Source of the DNA: Erythrophleum ivorense
Lineage: Eukaryota > Streptophyta > Magnoliopsida > Fabales > Fabaceae
NCBI GenBank assembly: GCA_026724425.1
Contig: JAIUCV010000003.1
Coordinates: forward strand, 58,545,088-58,609,087
DNA: 64,000 nucleotides
Direction: 5' to 3'
Of the stretch, positions 1-11,562 are shown piece after piece. The position numbers and the translations under genes were made by a program. The notes beneath the pieces were generated by a model. The model worked only from the letters and a program-made list of their open reading frames with translations. It searched no databases and had not been told where the DNA came from. How positions within the stretch are numbered: position 1 is the stretch's first letter; every line of letters begins with the position of its first letter.

Positions 1-1201
1 CACTACCGGTGATGCAAAGGGACTGCTGTTGTGCTGAATGATCCCACTATCCAACATATCTCTTACTAGCTTTTCGATAATGTCCTTCTGCATAGTTGGG
101 TACCTGTAAGGCCTTGCGTTTACTGGATTGGTCCCTTCCTGGAGAGTGATCTGATGGTCATAGTGTCCCCTAGTAGGAGGTAGGTCGTGGGGTTCCTCAA
201 AGACATCTTGAAATTTTTCAATAAGCTGAGTAATACTAGTCTGTACCTTCTCCTCTTGTACTGCTATCATAGCGCAGAGAGTGCCCTCCTACTCCTTAGG
301 TACAACTTGCAGCATGCACATGGGATGCTCTCCTTTCATCAACTTGAGGATTTTATCTTCTTTCACTATTCAATTTCTAGCTCCGCTGGTCGCATTAAGT
401 CGTACCTTCTTCCCTTTCCAATTAAATTCCATAATTAGATTTTTACAATCTAAATTGATGACTCCTAACTTCCTCATCCATTCCATTCCTAACACCATAT
501 CACACCCTACTAGCGGTAGTAGAATTACATCCGCCTCAAATTCAATACCCTGTGTGATCCATTTCAATCCTTCGCAACCTCTTTTTCCTTGTAGCCTGTC
601 CCACTAGCTACGGTCACCATAATGTCTTGGATTGGTTTTATTTCTCCAAGTCCTTCATCGCCCCATCTTTCATCCAGGAAGTTATGAGTACTCCCCGTAT
701 CAATCAATATATGCAGTAATTTTTTCCCACACCTTCCCGTGATCCTTAAAGTGAAGTAAGTAGCAGTACCTGATAGTGCATTAAGAGAAATCACCGGGTA
801 GTCTGGTGTCTCGACTTCTTCAAGTGTTACCTCTGCTTTATCTTCCCCTGTTGCTTCTTGATTTTCACTTGTCCAATTAATTTTGTCATCAACTTCCATT
901 AAGTATAGCTGCATTTTTTCCCTTGTGGGCAATCATGACCTGGTACATATTTTTCATGACAGAAGTAGCATAGGTTCTTGGCCCTATGGTCATCTACTTC
1001 CTCTGGTGTCAGTCTTCTCTGAAATTTCATGGCCGGTTTACCTAAGATACTTTTTGGAGTCGTTGATCTATTTGCTCCCTGCCATTTCTTAACGTCTGTG
1101 GTTACAGACTTTCCTTCCTCTCCTCGTGTGGAGTAGACCGACGTCGTTATCATGCCTTTAGACTGATTTCCCATGCTAACACGAAATGTCTGCTGTAATA
1201 G

Positions 1202-1813
1202 CTATAGGTTAGCATCCTGCAGCTTTGCTATCCATGTAGCTTCCAAGAGTGTGTATGGTTTCAACAACTTGATTCTTGATGCCAATTCTGGTTTCAATGC
1301 CCCAAGGAAACAGCTAAGCTTCTGAGTTTCAGATAACTCGACCTTACAAATTAAATTGTCAAATAGTGTTTCGAATTCGCTCAATGCTCCTATTTGCTTC
1401 AACTGCATAAGCTCTTCCATCGGGTCCTCGTATAGTGGTCCAAATCGCATCTTAATTGCTTCCACCAATATTCTCCAATTTAAATTCCCCCTCGTGCTTT
1501 TCTCATAGTACTGGAACCATTTGTATGTCTTTTCGTCCATTGCCAAGCTTGCTAAGATCACCTTGTTAACTTCAAGTGTGCCATCTAGTAGGAAGAAGCG
1601 TTCGCATTTGGAAATCCATCCATTGACATCGTCTTCCAAAAATCTGAGAAACTTAACTTTAGTGAATTGGGTTGAAACCTGATATTCATTCCCGTTACTC
1701 CGTTGGTCAATCCGGCCTCGTTCCCGATTACTATTAGTCAATTCTATAATTTGTAAGGATAATCCACGCACCATTTCTTGCAATTCCCCAAACTGTTGTT
1801 CCATTATCCCCAT
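1202..1813 (-). pseudogene. Ty3/gypsy gag (retrotransposon capsid domain) fragment
   Basis: This 203-codon frame starts MGIMEQQFGELQ and contains a retrotrans_gag-type core. Visible landmarks are FLEDDVNGWISKCERFF, the W/L-rich helix LASLAMDEKTYKWFQYY, and a C-terminal stretch SCFLGALKPEL. It would have formed the virus-like particle shell. It stops at 1202 before the zinc knuckle, which is found in another stretch of open frame just downstream, so the gag-pol frame is interrupted here. It sits about 80 bp inside the primer-binding site, as expected for gag. Confidence 0.88.
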
Positions 1814-1896
1814 TCTTTAGTTTAACTCCCCTCTTAAGCGATCTTCTACTTCTCGAACCTGAATTTGTGAACGAGTTCCCTCCGCCATGGATCATT

Positions 1897-1908
1897 GCTC
1901 TGATACCA
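1897..1908 (-). other. Primer-binding site (initiator Met-tRNA type) of the Ty3 element
   Basis: On the minus strand this reads TGGTATCAGAGC, which is complementary to the 3' end of plant initiator methionine tRNA, the standard primer for plant LTR retrotransposons. It lies one base from the proposed LTR edge and just ahead of gag, which fixes the element's orientation. Confidence 0.9.
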
Positions 1909-1909
1909 G

Positions 1910-2182
1910 TGATATGCTCGTAAAGTAGTAACCGAGTTTTAGAATTGAAAGAAGAGAAATGAGAGATACAGACGCGGGAAGAAAATGAAAAAGAGGAAGG
2001 GCATTAACTTTCACGATGCCCTGTGCACCTTCGGGAGGGGCTTCAAATAATGAGGGCGTAATGAACTGTCAGTAGTCCGTTATTTACAAAAGACCGAATT
2101 ATCCCTACTAACTAACGCAGGAAAATAATAGCTGGGGACATTTTGGGGAACAACCAAATAGCGGAATTTTTCACTCGTATCA
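1910..2182 (-). repeat. Proposed 5' LTR of the Ty3/gypsy element
   Basis: On the plus strand the segment starts TGATATGCTCG next to the primer-binding site, and a matching end CACTCGTATCA is found 273 bp away. The LTR would therefore carry TGATA...TATCA termini. The inner edge is well fixed by the primer site. The outer edge is inferred only from the matching termini, because the partner LTR lies outside the window. A 273-bp LTR is short for a Ty3 element, so a longer LTR reaching towards 2440 cannot be excluded. Confidence 0.55.
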
Positions 2183-2436
2183 CGAGGTTTTGCCTTACTC
2201 ATGGTTGTTGACTCATATATGCGAAATGGTGGAGATGCAGGAGAGGATACACCAGATAGTCGAGAGCTCGAGGATTCCCTAGCTGATTTTGGAGACTTCA
2301 ACCTTGATTGATCTTGGGCTAAGAGAAAATCGAGGGAACTACTCAAGAGAAGTAAATAAAAGACTTCTAGAAACAGTGTCATTGTGATTAGACGTTTGCA
2401 AGAATGTCGAGGAGGCCATAGAAGAGGAAGCCACAC
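2183..2436 (-). pseudogene. Open-frame fragment with a signal-peptide-like start, abutting the Ty3 LTR
   Basis: A minus-strand frame starts at 2436 (MWLPLLWPPRH...). It has a strongly hydrophobic stretch (FLEVFYLLLLSSSLDFLLA) followed by a Ser/Pro-rich segment, and it runs into the proposed LTR, where it ends at 2080. I do not recognise the family. It could be the first exon of a host gene broken by the retrotransposon, or it could simply be LTR sequence if the LTR is longer than proposed. A GC-rich hairpin (GGGGGGGCCTCCCCCC) lies just upstream at about 2498-2513. Confidence 0.25.
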
Positions 2437-3159
2437 AAAAAAATTGCAGATAATAGCCTTTTCTTGGGTAGAAAGTGGGTTAAGGTCTAAACCGTGGGGG
2501 GGCCTCCCCCCAAGGAAATCGATCTGCTAGAAAAATGAAAAAAAAAACTAAAAATTAACTTCTCTTTCCTTGCAACCTAACAACATTCAATTCTCTATTC
2601 CTTATGGCAAGTCGAATCAAAGCACCCTTTTCCATTAAACAAAAGCTAACTCCTATAAGCACTTCTCTTGTCCATGTGAAATAGGTCAAAGAATGGAGCT
2701 GTTGTTTGTTTACCAAGAATGTTGTCAAAGGAATCATTAGTTGTTGTGAAGTTTTTGAGTTGCAGGGCAGTATCTAAATGTCCCAATCTAGATACATTTT
2801 CTATATTAAATTGGGTGAAGTATCTAGGTATCCCAATCTAGATATGTTTTATCATTTATTAAATTGGGTTTATTTATAAAAGTTAAAGTTTGTATAATCT
2901 TCAACTTGAAGGGAGTTTCGACAAATCTTTTAAGTGGAACTTCTAATGGATTTGGAGTTTATCTAGAGTCTAACTTTACCACTATCTGGAGTCTTAGAGT
3001 TATTATTACAGTGTACCATTGATTAAATAATATTTTCGGCCAATCCTGACTTGGAATCAACATGCTAAATTAACAATTTGCTAAATTTATAAGATAATAC
3101 ATATTAAAAGAAACACATAGGTTCCATTGACATATAAATTAATAATTCCCTTATACCTC

Positions 3160-3190
<31 letters not shown>

Positions 3191-4000
3191 CATGACTCAA
3201 TTAGGAGGCCTTTGTGAAATATGACTCCAATGTTACCTGTTTCCTCTTGAAATTAATGTCTCCTTAGACCTCATCTCTAACGTTTCTTAGTGCATTAAGA
3301 AGCTTTGGTGTAGTTTTCTCATATTGCGAGAGAAAATTATGCAATGTGATTCTTGCTCTAGTGCATCATTGCTAGAGGCATGCCCTAGTACAGAACTATT
3401 GTCTTCAACCTCATCTTCTTTGTCATGAAGTATATTAACTAAGTACACAACGAATGTAATTTTAGTTTATTGCTAAAATAGATAGATCCATGGCTTCTAT
3501 TTAACAAGACTAATTACATTCATGAACTTGTTGTGGTTAAACAAATTAATGAGCTGTACATCAAATGTGGTCTTAGTTTGTTGCAAAAATGGATAGATCC
3601 AAGACTAATTACATTCATGAACTTGTTTTGGTTAAACAAACACATAGAATAATGATAATTTGTAATTTGCTATTTAGGACATATTCGTATGATCACAATA
3701 CACAATATGTAAATTGATTAAGTTCAATGTTTTGGGAAAAAATAAAGAACACTTTGATAAATTAATTTTTTATTAATTAATGTATAAATTAATAAATTAT
3801 TAATTTATATATTAAAAAATTATCAATTAATTAATAAATTCGCATGGTCCCAAGGGTATTCATTTAGAAAGGTTTTATTGTATCTAGGAGTCTTAGTTAT
3901 CCTTTATGATTATCTTTAGAAGTTTATATAGTAGTTAATCTTCATCTTCATATTATTATAAATAAAGAGGAGGGGCAGCCATAGTGAGAGTTCCGCCTGT
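2437..4000. other. AT-rich gene-free stretch with short direct repeats
   Basis: No coding frame is supported. Two imperfect direct copies of a roughly 90-bp segment (TTTAGTTT..GCTAAAATAGATAGATCC...ACTTGTTGTGGTTAAACAAA type) lie at about 3460-3545 and 3573-3640. A shorter pair around TATCTA...CCCAATCTAGATA lies at about 2770-2850. There is a (TA)n run at 3165-3190 and an AT palindrome at about 3755-3840. TATAAATAAAGAGGAGG near 3957 resembles an LTR or promoter TATA region, but no partner was found. Confidence 0.5.
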
Positions 4001-4002
4001 GT

Positions 4003-4919
4003 TTAAGCCTCTTCATTAACCATGTTTCTTAAAAATTGTACACATAAAAAAAGAAAGGGAGAGGGCATGCAGGGTGGCACCTGCAAGGAGGATTCTAAAT
4101 ATTTGTCAGCTGATGTGGTGGACCAATAGATATGAAAATAGTCTTTTTTTGCTATAGAAGCCATGCCAGTATAGTATAAGGAAACAAGATGTGTGAGGAT
4201 AATAGGATATGAGTGCTTCATAGCTATCCAAGATCACTTGATAATAAAAAGCAAGTTTGGCTGGAATAAAAGTGGAATAAGGCTACATAACAAACCAGTC
4301 ACATCAGACACTCGAAGAAACTTCAGGTAGCAAGGGAGGCAAATTTTCCCTCTTCGACAACTATCAACCCATTGTCTATCATTGTAAATTAACTTGAACA
4401 ATATTTACATTGACTCTTTCATATTGAATGCATAGAGAGAATGAATTGATCAATTTGCGCATGTGTAACCAGCAGAAAAACAACTCTTGTATTAGTTGTA
4501 CAACAAAAATTTGTCAGCAAACTTGCTCCCCTACTCTGCCAAATTGGTAATGGATATTAAGTCTCACTTTTAACTAAACCAATCAATCTCAGTACTATCA
4601 TCAATTTCAAGTGATTATGCAAATACTCACATTGACACCAAGCAATTGTAGTTGTAATAATAAATATAACAATAATTTCAACAGTAGCATAAAAGTTATG
4701 CAGTAATAACACTTTTTTATAGGCATGTATTCATGTATATTCCAGGCACTATGTATTAGAATTGCTCTAGCCATGTTGTCAGTTGCATAATCTATCACCA
4801 TTATATGAGCACTAGTAAACAATATGGATACTAGAAAGGTAGAGCAAGAAATGAAATTGATACAGAAATAAATAAAATTTGAAGACTAAAGTTATAAGAA
4901 TAAGGAAAGAAGGCCATAC
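4003..4919 (-). other. Intron 4 side of copy A, partly similar to copy B intron 4
   Basis: From 4919 down to about 4580 the sequence can be matched by eye to 24762-24400 of copy B, for example the ATCATCAAT..CAAGTG and AACCATGTTGT segments. Below about 4580 the match is lost. No SERK exon is seen here. The open frames in this stretch are short and share no protein features. Confidence 0.5.
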
Positions 4920-7631
4920 AAGAAACGCAGTTTTTTAAGGTTGCCCAATGTATTTGGGATGGGGCCAGTTAATCCATTAAAGTAAAGATCCAAGCTCACC
5001 AAGTTCGTTAAATTTCCAAGCTCGTCTGGGATTTTTCCACTTATATTATTACCATAAAGTTCCCTGTTTTTCAATAGAAAACTATTTTCAGATTTGAGCA
5101 AGTAAAGTGAAAGAAAATGATAAATAATTCAAAGATGACAGAAAGCATTCACACAATTGGCAAGAAAGGGGGCTTGAAATCTAGTCATAGTGGATGTGAT
5201 GAAAATTGAACCACACGAACAGATATTGACCACTGTATATCGAGGAAGAAAGCTGAGGAAATCAGAGTGATCCTGGTGTGATTTGGCTTTCTTTATCTTT
5301 TTCAAAATTTTCCATTTTGGTTAATGAAGATCACAGGTACATAAGCAAGGATCTAAGAACAACTCTAGTCAATTCAGGTTTTTTCCGCACAAGTTGGCAA
5401 TTAAATGGTTAAGGTGTTCATAACACTGCACAGAAAGCCAGAAAAGAAAAGATAATGGCCGAAGGAAGACTGGAAATGTTATACAAAGGGTACAGTCAGT
5501 GACACTTTAAGCATTTATAAAAATGAAGAAACAAAGAAGACAGTTATTTTAAGGAAGATATATTAGTGCATGTGTCATGAAAAAGAAATTATGTAAAGAC
5601 ATCATTTCAATAAACTTTCCCATGGTAATCCATACTAAACCAAAGTTTGTCTTATCTCATATTGAACATAGTAGCGTTCACTTCATCCACTTGGGCAGAA
5701 GTTCTAATGGCAAACATTCATTTTTGCTGAATATTCAGTGCCTCTCCTATTTTTTAGGCAAATCACAGAATTAGCTAGCTTGTTTATTTTCTTTCTTAGT
5801 CAACAATTTTATTTCCTTTTTCTGTTCCTAGAATCTCTCCACCTTATCTCCTCTTTAAATTCAAATCATATGGAACTGATATTTCAGGATTCAATGGCAG
5901 ACTTGTTGCCATGTTTCCCCTATTTATGTGCTCGTTTTTCTACCAGGAAGGAATAAGCAATCAGAGCATTCATACTCTGAGTTTCTACAATTTAAATTCT
6001 TCTCATTTTCAGTAGTGATTCATTGTATCAAATGCATTCTGAAAGCTAAGAATCAAGACTCTATCATGTTTATTTGAAAGAAAAAGAACAGTTTCTCACA
6101 TCATCTTAGCTTCTTTGTATCTAATATTTTAAAATTCTTCTTCCACCATCCCAAAGGACGCTTGATCTATGGTAAAAGTTGCTTTATCATCTGGATTCCG
6201 GGGTGATATGACATGTACAGAAACTATGTGGTATCATCATCAACAATTTACTAAGAAAATTTGATATAATAGTTTCATGCTAGAAACTCATTAATTAAAG
6301 ACCTTTTACGAGAATTATCAAACCGAAACCTGGTAACCCTAATTTTTCAAGCCCGGCTTAATGTAACAATTGGATATGATGGCCAGTGTGTAGTATTAAG
6401 CACGGGATGCTATGGGTCACCAGAAATAAAAACAAAACTTTTACTGATAGCATTGGCATCAAAATGATCATCTCTAGATTCTTATTCAGAGTGCTTAAAT
6501 TCTTCTTCAACCCTTCCCCCCTTTTTGGCAATGGAAAGCAACCCCAGAGTTTGTCAGAAGGGAAGATAGATGAACAAAGAAGAACAACATTATACCTATT
6601 AAGGGGATGTTAAAATAAGGAGGGAGAAGAGAAAGTGCTTTGTTTAAGTTAATATTAAAGAGGAAGCCTTGCCGCTTTATGAATTTCAGGTAAATAAATC
6701 CGTTTAAATTTGGAGCTTACAGGTGATAAATTAATAAAAGAGTCTAATGCATGTCTACATAATTCGGTACCACTGTTTATGGTATCATCTTTTAATCTTA
6801 TAGGAAAGCACCAGAATTGAACAGAAGAGAATAACTACAAAAAAAAAAAAAGCATTGTTAAATGCAATCTGCTCAGAAAGGGGGCAAATCAACCCAACAA
6901 TATCATATCTGATTCACAACTTACAAGTACTGTAAATTTGGGAGCTGACCAAGTTGTGGAACCAGTTGACCTGAAAGGTTTTCATCTCCAAGATCACTGA
7001 AACAAACACAAATTAACTTTGTCACTACATGCCAAAAAAGGTCGTAAGTTACGGGTAAAATCCACATAAAAAACTTACACACGTGTCACTCTATTATCAC
7101 TGTTGCACGTAACACGAAACCACATGCAGGGAGTGGCTTGGGTTGGATCCCAGCTTTGAAGAACATTGTTAGGATCAGCTAAGTTGTTCTTCAATACATT
7201 CAGGGCATCACCTGTCAGGCATATATCCTTAAAATTAAATCATATGCAATTCTATTCAAGATAAACATCTTAACAGCCGACTATCAAATGGAAGTAATAA
7301 CAGATGGAAGTAAACAGAAAGATTATTTTTTTTCCTCCAGATAAAAACGCATTTTCGCAAGCCATTCCTAAAAAAGGGTCAGACCCAAGACATCTCTCAC
7401 AAATAAAATCAATAAATCCGGTGAACTCCTACCCCCTCTAATTTTTCCCTCGCACAGTATCCATATCTTAAAATTGTGTCCGCTCGGTTTAACAAGTAAA
7501 TAAATTTAAATGACAAGAAGTCGCCACCAACCTTCGGCATTGCCAGAAATCTTGAGCAACAAATCAAACACTAAAATCGCCCACAGGAGAAACGAACCCA
7601 TGAAAGACGAAATCACGAGCTTCAAAATCAT
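4920..7631 (-). CDS. SERK-like LRR receptor gene, copy A: ectodomain exons 1-4 only (truncated or partial)
   Basis: Four exons with consensus splice sites join in frame: 7631-7532, 7211-7079, 6996-6925 and 5063-4920 (449 nt, about 150 codons). The product has a signal peptide (MILKLVISSFMGSFLLWAIL), the conserved start of the mature ectodomain (GDALNVLKNNLADPNNVLQSW), a Cys-bounded LRR N-cap (TPCMWFRVTC) and LRRs matching copy B. Exon sizes 133, 72 and 144 are identical to copy B and typical of SERK genes. No exon 5-11 sequence (last LRR, transmembrane helix, kinase) is seen between 4919 and the window edge. Intron 4 similarity to copy B fades near 4,580, and a Ty3 element lies further on. 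Read-through of intron 4 adds eight residues and stops, giving a 158-residue secreted LRR protein. It may be a truncated tandem duplicate, or a gene whose 3' half lies outside the window beyond the retrotransposon. Confidence 0.78.
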
Positions 7632-8136
7632 GATATGCTACTGATTCATTCCCTAATTCACAGAACTTTTTGAGACAAATCGATCTCCATGAAACCCATC
7701 AAAGCTCAGAAGCATCTTGACCTCATTGACCGAATGAAAATGTCGGAGTAATCTACGAAGAGATTCAAAAGTGGAATTCTGGTTAGTTCAAAGGGTTTCT
7801 TTTGATGGTTTTTGCTATGGAATATGGAGCGAAAATCTCATTAATGCGGGTGACCCTTGTTTACCTGAAAATGCTAGCAGAAGAGAGGGAGAGGGGTTTC
7901 CCAGCTTCAACATTTGCATGGCGTACAGCGATTGAGCAATGTGAATGGAAGAAAGGCGAGTTAATTTTCTTCTTCTCAAATGACAATCACACTGTTACGT
8001 AAGTTCCTCGAAACTATCCAAATCCGAGAGAAACAGGAATCAGCAAGTAGTCCGAACGAACCAAGTAACTCCTACGAAAGTTCGGAGAAAGACGCGCGCT
8101 TGGACGCCAACGGTTGTCCCCACAGCGCCTTCCCGT

Positions 8137-8140
<4 letters not shown>
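7632..8140 (-). promoter_or_regulatory. 5' flank and promoter region of SERK-like copy A
   Basis: This stretch lies upstream of the copy A start codon. It shares landmarks with the copy B upstream region, such as the GACGCC..CGGT..TGTCCCCA block (near 8104-8122 here, 29183-29202 in B), so the duplication carried the promoter. No clear TATA box was assigned. A poly-C run follows at 8141. Confidence 0.5.

Positions 8141-8161
<21 letters not shown>
8141..8161. repeat. Poly-C tract (21 C)
   Basis: A run of 21 cytosines is followed immediately by A-rich sequence, in the distal promoter of copy A. The polyproline and polyglycine frames it creates are artefacts of the tract. The exact length may be unreliable in sequencing. 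Confidence 0.9.
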
Positions 8162-8168
<7 letters not shown>

Positions 8169-8788
8169 CATTTGAAAGAAAAAGTTTTTTTTTTTCGTGT
8201 AATCTTTGTCTAACAAATAAGAAAAGCAATAAATTTTAAGTTTTTTCTATAAATAATTATAACTTAAATTAATATTTTTTTAAAAAAATTATCATTCAAA
8301 TAAAAAATTACAAATATTTTCAAACATTGTAAATTTTAATTAAAATAATTACTTTTTAGTGCCAAATTGCTAAATTTTGCAGTAACTCTAAAATGTTTTT
8401 TAAAATAACGGTTTTTAGAAGAAACTATTTTTTTAACACGGCGAACAAGTCCTAAATCTATATAACACTCATTTAGATTGCGTAGGGCATGGTTAGAAAA
8501 AAAAAATTGTGACATACGAATAAAAATTTTAACTTTGCCAAAGTTTCCATGAGCAGTGGCAAACTGTCCGAATATCACTTTATAAAAAAAATCCTTATTT
8601 ATAATCTATAATAAATCAAAATAACAATGCTACTTCAAGTTAGAAGTGTTATATTCATTTAAAACTAAATAAACTACCGATTTAGTCTTCATATTGTTAG
8701 GCAAATTTAAATTTATTTTTGGAAAGTTAGCAAATGTACGGATTACTCTTTTAAAATTAAAAAAAAAAGGCATTACATGTTAATTTTT
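8162..8788. other. AT-rich intergenic DNA
   Basis: No coding region, RNA gene or clear repeat boundary is seen. The sequence consists of AT-rich homopolymer-like stretches. Confidence 0.5.
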
Positions 8789-9644
8789 GGATAAATTATT
8801 CTTTCCTTATTTAAAAGATGTTCAAGTTACATAATCCTCACATCTCTTATTTAAACATAAGTAAATTATTTTTCTCTTCCTTAAAGAATGCTTAAATTAC
8901 ACCCATCCTCCTTTTTTATTATAAAAATATACTTAATTCTCCCTAAAACTAAAATCTAACTACAACACCACCAGGAATATTATTAATTTTTTTGTTAAAA
9001 ATATAATTTATTCAGAAGTTTATTTTTTAAATATTCATTTCAATATTATTTTATGTTGTGTTGAAAACTTTAAATTTAATTTATTCAAAATTTAAGAAAT
9101 CAACTATTTTTATATTGATCAACTATATATTTAATACTTGTTATATCATATAAATAATAGATATATGAGTATTTTGATCAAAATAAATATAATCGTATAT
9201 TATCTTTTATTGTAGGAGAAATAAGTGTAGCATATATATTAATTCCAGGGAAGGGAGTATAATTTATTCTTAAAACATACATAAACCCCCTTGAAGATAA
9301 AATATAACCAAAATACACTTAAGAAGAATATCGATTATTTTATTAAGAATATAACTTAGTAAAATATATTTTTTATTTTTATTTTAATATTATTTATTTT
9401 ATATTTAAAACTGTAAATTCAATTTTTTCTAATTTAAAAAATTAACTATTTTCATATAAGTCAAATAAACAAATAATAGATATGAGGATATTTAGATTAA
9501 AATAGATGTAATTGTAGTTCATCTTTTTAGAGAAGTTAAAATAACGCATCTTTTTAATATAATTGAAGGAAGTATAGATTCTTAAAATAAAAGAAAAAAA
9601 TGTGTAATTTGAACATCTCACATGAGAGAAAAGTGTAATTTACC
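8789..9644. mobile_element. AT-rich inverted-repeat element (MITE-like), family member 1
   Basis: The left end reads GGATAAATTATTCTTTCC followed by AAGATGTTCAAGTTACA. The right end, reverse-complemented, reads GGTAAATTACACTTTTCTC followed by AGATGTTCAAATTACA, so the element has terminal inverted repeats of about 50 bp. Inside are two imperfect direct copies (about 8990-9210 and 9350-9530) of a motif series running TTTAAATTTAATTT, AACTATTTT.ATAT, AATAATAGATAT. A related element in the opposite orientation lies at 41619-42080. There is no coding capacity. Confidence 0.6.
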
Positions 9645-9739
9645 CTCCTTTTTTTTTTGGCCAAATCCCCTCTACTTTAGTCAAATAAGCAATTTAGTCA
9701 TTCTTGTTTAAATTTTTTTTTTACCAATAAGATAATTTA

Positions 9740-10270
9740 TTGAAATAAAAAAGAGTCAAATACAAATACAAGAAAATTGGAAACACACCAAAAATGGTAG
9801 AAAAACACAATAAAAATTACAAATAAGAGAAAGACTAATCTAGAACACATACAACAATCCCGTAAACCTATAACTTCCCTCAAAAGAAAGGCATTTGAAT
9901 CTAAAATAGTTGCCAAGGGGATTAAAGATGAATTCACTCATCTAAAAGGCACATTTTGGCTAATCAATTTGTCGCCAAATTACAAAGACAACTTATCCAC
10001 CTAATAGTAACATTGGATAGAAACCTCTTAATAATTCCAATGTCATGTAAAATAGGATCACAATACCACTCCTTTACTTACACATTATTACCAACTACTT
10101 TAACCAACTCTGCATGGTCAAATTCAATCCATATAGAATCTTCAACCATAAATGAAGAATTTGCATTAACCTTAGCATAAAAAACTTTTAATACATGACC
10201 ATGATAATCTCTAAAAGTAACTCCAAATTTAACTTGTGTATCTTTCCTAACATAAGCCCCATCATACTAT
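9740..10270 (-). mobile_element. LINE-type non-LTR retrotransposon remnant (RNase H-like end)
   Basis: On the minus strand, around 10240-9900, a broken frame reads like the RNase H-type domain that closes many plant LINE ORFs: GVTFRDYHGHVLKVF, then HAELVKVV, then a degenerate NLATN*LAK that matches the usual N.VAD.LAK pattern. Stops interrupt it. It continues the zf-RVT-like remnant at 11570-11990, from which it is separated by an inserted DNA element. Confidence 0.55.
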
Positions 10271-10440
10271 TAGTATTCTCTTCCTTCTACAGAATTCTAC
10301 TAAAGATAAACTTAGCTAGAGTTTTTTAATATATTTACTATTAGATTCTTTTATTAAAATATAATACATAGACATTTTTTGAAAGACACATAATATGGTG
10401 ATGAAGAGTAAAAGAAATATATTTATTATCTTTTTATTTA

Positions 10441-11562
10441 GGCTAAAATGCATATAAATTCCTTGAACTTTAAATCATGTGCAAAAAACTCTTCTCACCT
10501 TCAAAAGTTAGCAATGGACTCTCATAAACTTTCAATTTTATGTAAAGAACCCCCTCCATTAGTAATTCCATTAAATCATTATCAAAGATGTGCCACATCA
10601 AATGTAACTTAAATATGTGGCAACTAACAAGGAATGAACGGTAAATAAAAAATTTTGGACCCCATCATCTTCTACCTCCTTCTCTTCTTCTTTTAAGGTT
10701 TCACAAAAGTCTCAACACGCAGCAACCCACTAAAATATCCCACTAAAATATAAAGTACAATGCTTTGTCACTTAAACCTTCAACTCAAAATTGAAAACAA
10801 ACTTGACATTAAATAAATTAGCTTACTTGGCAATTTAAGTCAACATTGAACTCTCCTCTTCCTAGTATGTAGTTTTATGCCTTGGTGTCTTTGGTTGTGC
10901 TCCAAGGAACTTTTTTGTATCAATTAATACTAAACAAATTTATATAATAATTTAAGACAATAATTTTATGTCTCTTAATAAGATTCATCAAAAATTGCAA
11001 GGACTATATAATTAGTGTAATCCTCACTTCCATCAACGCAAGCCATTTTCTAAAGCAAATACCTAAATAAAAGAATTTGCATTAGATTGATCTTTAATTT
11101 TTAAAAGATCAAATCATGAATCCAATGCCATCAACCCTCTTATTTGTTTTTTATCTTTTTTGGCTAACCTTTTCTTTGATTTTTTAGTATGAAATGGTGG
11201 AGGGGGACTTTTTAATTTTGCTTTTTATTTTTCTTTCTTTTATGATGCATTTCATTTTTTTCTAAGTCCGAATATCAATGCATTTCATGGTGTTTTTGTC
11301 TAGGACAAGAATGTGGAAAATTTGTGTCCTTCCAAAATTATTAATTTATCCTTCACTTCATGTCAACTACTACATCATCTACCACATGTTTAAGTTAAAT
11401 CTCATGTGTCACATCTACATTAGTGATTTAATAAGATTACTAGTGGAGAGGGATTCTTTACATAAAATTGAAAGTTCAAGGAAGTCCATTGCTAACTTTT
11501 GAAGATAAGGAGGATTCCCTCCATATAATTTAAAATTTATAGGAATTATATGCATTTTAGCC
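10441..11562. mobile_element. Non-autonomous Mutator-like (MULE) element with long terminal inverted repeats and 9-bp target duplication
   Basis: The ends are GGCTAAAATGCATATAA and its inverse, and the similarity between arms runs for about 190 bp (landmarks AAAAGTTAGCAATGGACT and CTTTCAATTTTATGTAAAGAA on both arms). The flanks are TTTTATTTA (10432-10440) and TTTTATTTG (11563-11571), matching at 8 of 9 bases, as expected for a MULE target duplication. The 1122-bp element has no transposase frame. It splits the LINE remnant. Confidence 0.75.

Larger units (their letters stand above)
1..1909 (-). mobile_element. Ty3/gypsy retrotransposon internal region (gag, protease, start of reverse transcriptase), decayed
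   Basis: Read on the minus strand, the order is gag, zinc knuckle, aspartic protease, then the N-terminal part of reverse transcriptase. Gag (1813-1202) is an open frame of 203 codons ending in a stop. The next frame (about 1174-899) holds a knuckle of the type CYFC...PGHDC. The protease active site reads LIDTGSTHNFLD near 690. A later frame (567-370) carries VLGMEWM, the usual end of the plant Ty3 protease. The last 190 bases give the proline/arginine-rich lead into RT, with RPYRYP and SGIIQ...SPFASPV, and the window edge cuts the RT. At least one in-frame stop and two frameshifts break the polyprotein, so it is not autonomous. Orientation and domain order are certain; the lineage within Ty3 is not. 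Confidence 0.92.

Noticed and set aside
187..607. Plus-strand frames at the left edge
   Set aside because: They are antisense shadows of the Ty3 protease and RT region.
2555..2737. 60-codon minus-strand frame
   Set aside because: Too short, no domain and no relation to the adjacent retrotransposon frames.
7980..8229. Polyproline and polyglycine frames around the poly-C run
   Set aside because: They are produced by the homopolymer and lie in the promoter of copy A.
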